From: UWMA-0277 sp965183885
Lineage (GTDB): Bacteria > Bacteroidota > Bacteroidia > Flavobacteriales > BACL11
DNA length: 64,000 bases
NCBI GenBank assembly: GCA_965183885.1
Contig: OZ238992.1
Coordinates: 1,364,001-1,428,000, forward strand
Reading direction: 5' to 3'
Below, one piece after another: positions 59,301 through 64,000 of the stretch (its first letter is position 1; every line of letters begins with the position of its first letter). The position numbers and the translations under genes were made by a program. The notes beneath the pieces are model-generated. The model saw only the letters and a program-made list of their open reading frames with translations. It ran no database searches and was not told the origin of the DNA.

Positions 59301-59672
59301 GATGTATTTAATAATTCTTCAGAATCATCTATTACCTTTGTTGTAACTGATGATAATGAATTTGCAATTGCTGATTATATGGCTTTTCCTAACCCGTTTT
59401 CTAATACTGTAACTTTTGAATTTCAGCACAATAAAACAAATCAGGATTTAGAAGTAGTTCTTGATATTTATTCTATTACCGGAAGGTTGGTTAAAAGTAT
59501 TGAGAATAGTTATTTTGATAATGGATACTTGATAGGGCCAATTAATTGGGATGGGAAAGATGATTATGGTCAGCAACTAGGGGCAGGTGTTTACATAGCT
59601 CAGTTAAGAGTGAATAGTTCTGATGGAGATTATATTTCAAAATCTATCCGAGTTATACTATTACCACAGTAG
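56307..59672 (+). CDS. porU: Type IX secretion C-terminal signal peptidase PorU
   Basis: This is a protein of about 1121 residues. ATG 56307 gives a clean signal peptide (MNKPLSILLFIVLFSTQIIG); earlier ATGs at 56250-56289 add only a hydrophobic leader. The gingipain-like C25 peptidase domain (~residues 400-760) has LLFGDGSYDP, DLVDIGIGRFPVST, the catalytic His in LVNYTGHGSPTGWTQERVL and the Cys in FMTATCKFSYFDDP. It ends with a region FPNPFSNTVTFEF ... GVYIAQLRV resembling a type IX C-terminal/FlgD-like domain. PorU cuts the C-terminal signal from cargo and links A-LPS. Confidence 0.93.
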   Translation: MNKPLSILLFIVLFSTQIIGQNNSVLSQGKWYKISTNKNGIYKLSYSSVSDLGVSMNDLKIAHIKLYGNGGGMLPKLNSDFRHNDLVENAIEIYDANNNGIFETEDFILFYGQSPHIWEFNSSTNLFKHQTHLFSDEVNYFLTINKEEVGKRVLVRNELQNPNITVNSFNDYDFHESEIENLIHSGRNWFGEQFGFQNSQTFNFSFPNIIATHPLTIKTVVAARSFVSSSFTVKANTTNLAVIGIPNITSDYLSEYATVASKSSEYISSSSNLAINLDYASNDNNANAWLDYIEINARRKLKMSGNSLSFRDVESLSEQIAAFTLEGATASIRVWDITDPTSISELSTTINNNVLSFNDSVSELHEYIAFDKIGYYTPSLKGSIENQNLHNIPSDVEYVVITHTDFLSAANDLAVFHEEVDGLKSVVVTPEQIYNEFSSGAQDVSAIRDFLRMLYKRPASQLKYVLLFGDGSYDPKDRIADNTNFIPTYQSENSTFLLQSYVADDYFGLLDDNEGLFVNDLVDIGIGRFPVSTLNQANDLVEKVKYYYAKESFGTWRNDVAFVADDGDASDGNTHMWQADSLANIINNKYGNINLEKIYLDNYEQESTPGGPRSAAAKAAIDSKIAKGALLVNYTGHGSPTGWTQERVLSHDQINAWENKDRLPLFMTATCKFSYFDDPSRTSAGELVLLNPNGGAIALLSTTRLVYSGPNYNLNTKFIKVLFEKDNGDFPRLGDVFRKTKVLSGTSTNNRNFTLLGDPALCLAYPKYDVKTTVIADTLKALGEVIVEGEIINDEGFLLTSFNGTIYPTVYDKEIISTTLGQESCTPMPYRDQNNILYKGEASVVDGKFSFSFVVPKDIAYNYGKGKISYYAISDSEDPEDASGNSLDFVIGGTANDVDYDYDGADLELYMNTRQFVDGGITDKNPTLLVDIADFSGINTVGNGIGHDIVAVLDGVTSQPYILNEYYRAEKDNYKKGTLSFPFSNLEKGEHTIHLKVWDVFNNSSESSITFVVTDDNEFAIADYMAFPNPFSNTVTFEFQHNKTNQDLEVVLDIYSITGRLVKSIENSYFDNGYLIGPINWDGKDDYGQQLGAGVYIAQLRVNSSDGDYISKSIRVILLPQ

Positions 59673-59699
59673 TTTCGTTAAACTGCATAATAAAAAAAG

Positions 59700-59707
59700 T
59701 ATATTTG
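59700..59707 (+). promoter_or_regulatory. Candidate -7 element (TATATTTG) of porV
   Basis: TATATTTG fits TAnnTTTG and lies 17 bp before porV in the short gap after porU, so porV may also have its own promoter. Confidence 0.38.
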
Positions 59708-59724
59708 CAAACTAAATTTAAAAT

Positions 59725-60900
59725 ATGAAGAAGATAATAGGAATAATCAGTGCATCACTTATAATGTTTACGGCTGTTGCTCAGGATGAGATTGAATACA
59801 GTGAGTTAACTGGAGGGTTAAATACCATTACTACGGCAGTTCCTTTTTTAATGATCTCTCCAGACTCTAAAGCTGGAGCAATGGGAGATGTTGGGGTTGC
59901 AACTACCCCTGATGCAAACTCTATGCATTGGAATCCTGCAAAATTAGCTTTTATTGAGGATGATATGGGCTTGTCAATTTCTTATGTTCCTTGGTTAAGA
60001 GCTTTAGTTCCAGATATTAATTTATCTTACCTATCTTATTACATGAAATTAAACGATAAGGAAGCTTTTGGTCTTGAGATGCGTTATTTTTCTTTAGGGA
60101 ATATTACATTTACTGATATTAATGGAGGGACTATTGGGCAGTATAAGCCTAATGAGTTTGCACTTGGGACAGCTTATTCTCGTAAGTTGTCAGATAAATT
60201 TTCTTTAGCAATTGCAGGTAGATATATATATTCTAATTTAACTGGAGGGCAATCTTCAGGAGGTATTGATACTAAAGCAGGGCAGTCTATAGCTGCTGAT
60301 ATTGCTGGGTATTATGAAAAGCAGATAAGATTAGGAAAACAAGATGTTGATTTGGCAATAGGAGGGAACATTTCTAATATTGGTCAAAAAATATCATATA
60401 CTGAAACTGCAATTAGAGATTTTATTCCAATTAATTTAAGGTTAGGAACATCATTAAGTACTGATATTGATGAGTATAATAGAATATCATTTGCATTTGA
60501 CATTAATAAATTACTAGTTCCTACTCCTCCTATTACTGAAGAAGGAGAGATTAAACTTGGACAAAGTTCAGAGGTTTCAGTTGTTTCAGGTATTTTTCAG
60601 TCATTTGGAGATGCTCCAGGAGGGTTTGATGAAGAAATGAGAGAAATTAATTATGCTGTTGGTAGTGAATATTGGTATGCTGATCAGTTTGCATTAAGAG
60701 CAGGATATTTCTTTGAGCATGCTACTAAAGGAGGAAGGCAATATTTTACTTTTGGTTCAGGAGTTAAATACAATGTATTTACTCTTGATTTTTCATATCT
60801 AATTAATTCATCTCGAGCTATTAATGGAAACAATCCTTTAGCAAATACTATGCGTTTTACTTTAGTGTTTAACCTTGGGGAGATGGTAGATCCAAACTAA
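59725..60900 (+). CDS. porV: Type IX secretion outer-membrane protein PorV (LptO)
   Basis: This 391-residue outer-membrane barrel has a signal peptide (IIGIISASLIMFTAVAQ) and a family start with ITTAVPFLMISPDSKAGAMGDVGVATTPDANSMHWNPAKLAF. It carries cargo from the translocon to PorU for cleavage of the sorting signal. It directly follows porU, the standard arrangement, and is 3 bp before ispF. Confidence 0.93.
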   Translation: MKKIIGIISASLIMFTAVAQDEIEYSELTGGLNTITTAVPFLMISPDSKAGAMGDVGVATTPDANSMHWNPAKLAFIEDDMGLSISYVPWLRALVPDINLSYLSYYMKLNDKEAFGLEMRYFSLGNITFTDINGGTIGQYKPNEFALGTAYSRKLSDKFSLAIAGRYIYSNLTGGQSSGGIDTKAGQSIAADIAGYYEKQIRLGKQDVDLAIGGNISNIGQKISYTETAIRDFIPINLRLGTSLSTDIDEYNRISFAFDINKLLVPTPPITEEGEIKLGQSSEVSVVSGIFQSFGDAPGGFDEEMREINYAVGSEYWYADQFALRAGYFFEHATKGGRQYFTFGSGVKYNVFTLDFSYLINSSRAINGNNPLANTMRFTLVFNLGEMVDPN

Positions 60901-60903
60901 GCA

Positions 60904-61383
60904 ATGAATTTTAGAGTAGGGTTTGGCTTTGATGTACATCAGCTACAAGAAGGTTTAGACTTCTGGCTTGGAGGTATAATTGTACCTCATACTAAAGGAG
61001 GATTAGGGCATTCAGATGCTGATGTTTTAGTACACACTATATGTGATGCGCTTTTAGGTGCTGCTAATCTTGGTGATATTGGTAAACATTTTCCTGATAC
61101 TGCTGCTGAATTTAAAGGAATTGATAGTAAAATTCTTTTAAAAGAAGTAATGGTTCTTATTAGAGAAAAGGGTTTTGAGATAGGAAATATTGATTCTACT
61201 ATATGTTTGCAAACTCCAAAAATTGGTCCTTATATTCCTGAAATGCAAAAAGTATTAGCCTCTTGTATGGTAATTGACCCTGATTTACTTTCAATTAAAG
61301 CTACAACTACTGAGAAATTAAGTTTTGTAGGAAGGGAAGAGGGAGTTTCAGCTTATGCTACTGTGCTTATTAATAAGGCTTAA
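60904..61383 (+). CDS. ispF: 2-C-methyl-D-erythritol 2,4-cyclodiphosphate synthase
   Basis: This 159-residue enzyme of the non-mevalonate isoprenoid pathway makes the cyclic diphosphate MEcPP. Motifs RVGFGFDVHQL, GHSDADVLVHTICDALLGAANLGDIGKHFPDT contain the zinc-binding His and Asp residues, and VSIKATTTEKLSFVGREEGVSAYATVL closes the family pattern. Length is normal. It ends overlapping the convergent DUF4442 gene by 4 bp. Confidence 0.95.
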   Translation: MNFRVGFGFDVHQLQEGLDFWLGGIIVPHTKGGLGHSDADVLVHTICDALLGAANLGDIGKHFPDTAAEFKGIDSKILLKEVMVLIREKGFEIGNIDSTICLQTPKIGPYIPEMQKVLASCMVIDPDLLSIKATTTEKLSFVGREEGVSAYATVLINKA

Positions 61384-61856
61384 AATCCAATCTCACTTTT
61401 AACTTTGTTATCTCTAAGGTAAACAAGCATTTCTGCTTCTGCACAAACTACACCTTTGGTATTTATAGCTTGTACAGTGTGCCATCTTTCAAATTTTCCA
61501 ACTTTATTTAAAGTGTCTTCAGCTTCAATAATATCAGTATTACTTATTTTAAACGTAAGGAATAAGTTAGTACTTGCTGGGCGTTTATATTTTATATTGG
61601 CACTTTTTAGCCATACTTCTAGTTTTCGCCCTTTATTATTAAAAATATTATAATACATAGTAGGGAAGTAAGGGTCAAAAGCTGAAAATATAGTTCCTCC
61701 AAAAATAGTTTTATGGAGATTGATATTTAAGATTGATTTTTTTAGCACTACTTTAAATTCCATATAGTCCTCAGAAACTTTCTTTAATACTATACGATTA
61801 AAAAATAGGGGTGGAAAAATATTGAGTACGAAACGTAAAAGTCTTCTTCTAAACAT
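61380..61856 (-). CDS. DUF4442 hot-dog-fold protein
   Basis: This 158-residue protein matches DUF4442: FNRIVLKKVSEDYMEFKVVL, NLHKTIFGGTIFSAFDPYFPTMY and VKYKRPAS-like NIKYKRPASTNLFLTF. The fold is related to thioesterases (YiiD C-terminal), with FGGTIFSAFDP at the acyl pocket. It has a basic N-terminal stretch (RRRLLRFVLNIFPP) and no signal peptide. An acyl-CoA thioesterase role is inferred only. Confidence 0.8.
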   Translation of the reverse strand: MFRRRLLRFVLNIFPPLFFNRIVLKKVSEDYMEFKVVLKKSILNINLHKTIFGGTIFSAFDPYFPTMYYNIFNNKGRKLEVWLKSANIKYKRPASTNLFLTFKISNTDIIEAEDTLNKVGKFERWHTVQAINTKGVVCAEAEMLVYLRDNKVKSEIGF

Positions 61857-61875
61857 AAATTCAAAGGTAATAAAA

Positions 61876-61895
61876 AAGCCTGCACTTGCAGGCTT
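61876..61895 (-). terminator. Terminator of peroxiredoxin gene
   Basis: AAGCCTGC pairs with GCAGGCTT around ACTT, flanked by A6 on the plus strand (T-tract on minus) and by a T-rich stretch on the other side; it can serve both convergent directions. Confidence 0.85.
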
Positions 61896-61920
61896 CTTTA
61901 TTTTTTATATCTATAACTTC

Positions 61921-62553
61921 TTAGTGTTTAGATAAGTAGTCAGCTACGCCTTCATGTGACTCTTTCATTGCATCTTCTCCTTTGCTCCAGTTTGCAGGAC
62001 AAACCTCACCATTCTCTTCAAAATGTTGTAATGCATCAATCATTCTTAATGCCTCGTCAACATTTCTTCCTAATGGAAAATTATTAACTACTTGGTGTTG
62101 TACAGTTCCAGTTTTATCAATAAGAAATAAACCTCTGAAAGCAATCATAGGACCGTTAGCAACTAAGTTGTCGTCTTCATCTAGCTCATAGTCACCAGCT
62201 AATACTCCAAAGTTAGTACTAATTGTTTTATCAGTATCTGCAACTATTGGATAAGTGATTCCTTTAATACCTCCTTCTTCTTTTGGCATTTGTAGCCATC
62301 CCCAGTGTGATTGCTCTGTGTCTGTTGAACATGCTACTACTGCACAACCTCTAGCTTCAAATTCAGCTAACTTACTTTGAAAAGCAAATAGCTCAGTTGG
62401 GCATACAAAAGTGAAATCTTTTGGATAAAAGAAAAATAAAACTGGTTGTTTTCCAACAAATTGATCTAAAGAGTAATCTGCTACAAATTCGCCTCCATTT
62501 ACTACTGCTTGTGCAGAGAATGAAGGGGCTTTTTTACCTACTAATATTGACAT
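61921..62553 (-). CDS. 2-Cys peroxiredoxin (AhpC/Prx1 type)
   Basis: This 210-residue enzyme reduces peroxides. The peroxidatic Cys lies in FFYPKDFTFVCPTELFAFQ, and the resolving Cys near the C-terminus in GEVCPANWSKGEDAM, typical of 2-Cys peroxiredoxins. The YF/YLSK-like tail is present (GVADYLSKH). It probably uses thioredoxin or AhpF; no partner is nearby. It stands between two terminators. Confidence 0.93.
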   Translation of the reverse strand: MSILVGKKAPSFSAQAVVNGGEFVADYSLDQFVGKQPVLFFFYPKDFTFVCPTELFAFQSKLAEFEARGCAVVACSTDTEQSHWGWLQMPKEEGGIKGITYPIVADTDKTISTNFGVLAGDYELDEDDNLVANGPMIAFRGLFLIDKTGTVQHQVVNNFPLGRNVDEALRMIDALQHFEENGEVCPANWSKGEDAMKESHEGVADYLSKH

Positions 62554-62584
62554 AATTTTTATTTTTTAGTTATTAAAACGATTG

Positions 62585-62592
62585 CAAAATTA
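62585..62592 (-). promoter_or_regulatory. Candidate -7 element (TAATTTTG) of peroxiredoxin
   Basis: On the minus strand TAATTTTG fits TAnnTTTG, 32 bp before the start. Confidence 0.38.
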
Positions 62593-62612
62593 CTACAAAT
62601 TCAGGACAAAAA

Positions 62613-63140
62613 TCATATTTTGGAGAGAATAAAATCAACTCTTTCTTTAATGCTTGTTTTAGGAATTTCTATTAGGGTATACCCCAGTTTCTCATAGGTT
62701 TTGATTAAAGACCTTTCAATGTTAATAGCAGATTCTATATCTTCTACGCGTTCTTTATCATTGATGTAAATCTCTTTCCAAAAGGGTGCGATAAATACGT
62801 TCTTATTGAAAACACATTCTTTAATAGCTTCAGCTATTTCAGTTGTTGTTTCTATTTTATTTGCGTCTAAGTATGCAATGCAGTCAATACTGCTTCTGTC
62901 AAAAAAACAAAGTTTGTCTTTAGGGATCTTATGATACTGTTGGGCACGTAAAGTAGCTATATGATTTTCAAAAGCAATTTGATCTTTCCAAGGTAAAATG
63001 TCGCCCCCAGTAGCTAATTGTTCTGCAATTATTTCTCGGGATATCTCTTTAGCACAATTGTAGCCTTTTTCTATTAAAGCATTAATAATAGCTGTTTTTC
63101 CAGTTCCTGGAGCTCCAGTAATTATATATTTACTATTCAT
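62613..63140 (-). CDS. AAA_28-type small ATPase/kinase
   Basis: This 175-residue protein opens with a Walker A (KYIITGAPGTGKTAIINAL), followed by CAKEISREIIAEQ, DKLCFFDRSSIDCIAYL as the Walker B/LID region, and VFIAPFWKEIYINDKERVED. It matches AAA_28, a small P-loop family with nucleotide-kinase likeness whose substrate is generally unknown. Its ATG comes directly after the ZIP transporter stop, so it is the last gene in that pair. Confidence 0.8.
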   Translation of the reverse strand: MNSKYIITGAPGTGKTAIINALIEKGYNCAKEISREIIAEQLATGGDILPWKDQIAFENHIATLRAQQYHKIPKDKLCFFDRSSIDCIAYLDANKIETTTEIAEAIKECVFNKNVFIAPFWKEIYINDKERVEDIESAINIERSLIKTYEKLGYTLIEIPKTSIKERVDFILSKI

Positions 63141-63833
63141 TTAAAGGCTTAAAATAACTACAATAGCACCAATAATTATAGCTAAGATCTTTTGAAGATT
63201 AAATTTGTGCCCATCACTACTCTCAAAAAGTATAGTAGTTGATATATGTAAGAATATACCAATAACCATTGCCATAATTTCATTATGGTAATTAGCAAGT
63301 GTAGTAAATAAACTTCCTGCAAAAACTCCTAATGGCGCCATTAAAGCAAAAAGGAGTAAATAGAAATAAGCTTTTTTCTTTGTCATATTGCTTTGTAAGA
63401 AAAAGCTCATAAGTACTATGGCAACAGGAAGTTTGTGTAGCACAACTCCTGTAAGTAAAGCATTATGGGCATGATGGTGAAGGTGCCCCCCTAAAGGAAC
63501 GCCCTCCATTAAAGCATGTAAACATAGGCTAATAAGTACTGAAAAAGGAATTACATTACTTTTATGAAAGTGTCCATGCTCTATTCCTTGAGAAAAGAAT
63601 TCTAATAATATTTGAAATAAAAAACCACCTAAAATATAAAGCCCAATATTCTGTGTTGAATTGTGTTCAAATAACTCGGGTAATAAATGAAGTATACTTA
63701 CAGCTAGTAAGTAAGCTCCACTAAAAGTAAGAAGTAGCTGTATGTTTTTACTTTTCTTAGGTTTAAAAAGTTCAACAATTACTGCTCCTGCAATTACAGA
63801 CGCAAAAAGTAAGGTTATGGTAATTAAATTCAT
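63141..63833 (-). CDS. ZIP-family metal transporter
   Basis: This 230-residue membrane protein has the ZIP pattern: SILHLLPELFEH, a His-rich region (FFSQGIEHGHFHK), SLCLHALMEGVPLGGHLHHHAHNALLTGVVLHKLPVAIVL, with H-x-x-x-E and HK motifs in helices 4 and 5. Eight helices are expected. It imports zinc or related divalent ions. It overlaps by 4 bp (ATGA) the end of the methyltransferase-like gene upstream. Confidence 0.88.
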   Translation of the reverse strand: MNLITITLLFASVIAGAVIVELFKPKKSKNIQLLLTFSGAYLLAVSILHLLPELFEHNSTQNIGLYILGGFLFQILLEFFSQGIEHGHFHKSNVIPFSVLISLCLHALMEGVPLGGHLHHHAHNALLTGVVLHKLPVAIVLMSFFLQSNMTKKKAYFYLLLFALMAPLGVFAGSLFTTLANYHNEIMAMVIGIFLHISTTILFESSDGHKFNLQKILAIIIGAIVVILSL

Positions 63834-64000
63834 TTTTTACAAATTAATATGAGTCTATCAGAAGTTTGGGCATTAAAATCTTCTAATTTATAGTTGCCAA
63901 AGATATCAATTATTTTCAGGCCTGCATTTGTGATGAAGTGAGAAAAATCAGAAAGTGTAATGGCCTTTACTTTTTCTTGATATTCTTGCTTTATTTCTTT
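63830..64000 (-). CDS. Class I SAM-dependent methyltransferase, C-terminal fragment (cut by window end)
   Basis: An open frame of about 56 codons enters from the right edge and ends at TGA 63830. It includes LSDFSHFITNAGLKIIDIFGNYKLEDF and TSDRLILICKK, the usual C-terminal strands of class I methyltransferases. Identity of substrate is not visible. The stop overlaps the ZIP gene start, so they are co-transcribed. Confidence 0.6.
   Translation of the reverse strand, partial: KEIKQEYQEKVKAITLSDFSHFITNAGLKIIDIFGNYKLEDFNAQTSDRLILICKK

Noticed and set aside
1..64000. Prophage, plasmid origin or chromosomal origin
   Set aside because: No structural phage genes, replication initiators, dnaA boxes cluster or partition genes were seen.

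Overview
The window is AT-rich chromosomal DNA from a Bacteroidota bacterium, most likely order Flavobacteriales. The evidence is a type IX secretion / gliding cluster (gldJ, porP/sprF-like, porU, porV), TAnnTTTG-type -7 promoter elements, few Shine-Dalgarno sequences, menaquinone made through futalosine (mqnB, mqnD), and LPS/Kdo genes (waaA, rfbB). Both window edges cut genes: an LRR protein at the left and a methyltransferase-like protein at the right. No rRNA, CRISPR array, transposase or prophage was seen. One tRNA (Val, anticodon UAC) is present.

Layout. (1) 1-1.8 kb: two tandem secreted leucine-rich-repeat proteins, the upper copy cut by the window edge; 330 bp are identical between them. 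(2) 1.9-7.8 kb: a defence island holding an orphan HTH regulator, a HEPN-like helical protein framed by a 23-bp direct repeat, a DUF4062 TIR-fold protein, a DUF4177 protein, and a complete two-gene CBASS operon (CD-NTase plus TIR-STING). A repeated ~112-bp element precedes two of these units. (3) 7.8-15.5 kb: a helical-repeat protein, waaA, an outer-membrane protein, rfbB, fabD, folE, mqnB and mqnD. (4) 15.5-29.4 kb: two envelope export modules of parallel design, each with a LolA-like periplasmic protein and an outer-membrane barrel. One is powered by an MMPL/RND pump under a TetR repressor with two matching operators; the other by a LolCDE-like ABC transporter. Between them lie an AI-2E-type permease and a divergent cytochrome c / porin pair with FNR-like sites. 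(5) 29.5-34.2 kb: an MsbA-type ABC exporter, a VIT-type transporter, a DUF3365 haem protein and a chromate transporter.

(6) 34.4-39.3 kb is the most unusual part. Co-oriented genes (an RHS-like secreted protein, an Mrr-like nuclease, and an EcoRI-type methyltransferase plus a DUF262-HNH nuclease) are separated by long structured sites. These sites behave like integron attC sites: GTTRRRY/RYYYAAC cores, a two-arm hairpin at each gene's 3' end, and leading ends of each cassette that are complementary to its own trailing core. No integrase is in the window, so it looks like an attC cluster without an integrase (CALIN-like), with ORF-less mini-cassettes and a 66-bp unit flanked by core repeats. 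The methyltransferase is frameshifted while its partner nuclease is intact.

(7) 39.4-47.5 kb: tRNA-Val, folC, a TonB-ExbD-ExbB energy module, NhaD, an MscS channel, an amino-acid dehydrogenase and anmK. (8) 47.5-64 kb: acyl-CoA dehydrogenase, Wza-like and Wzz-like polysaccharide export proteins, murF, gldJ, porP-like, porU, porV, ispF, a DUF4442 protein, a 2-Cys peroxiredoxin, an AAA_28 ATPase, a ZIP transporter and the methyltransferase fragment. The T9SS genes would export and process cargo such as the LRR proteins at the left end.
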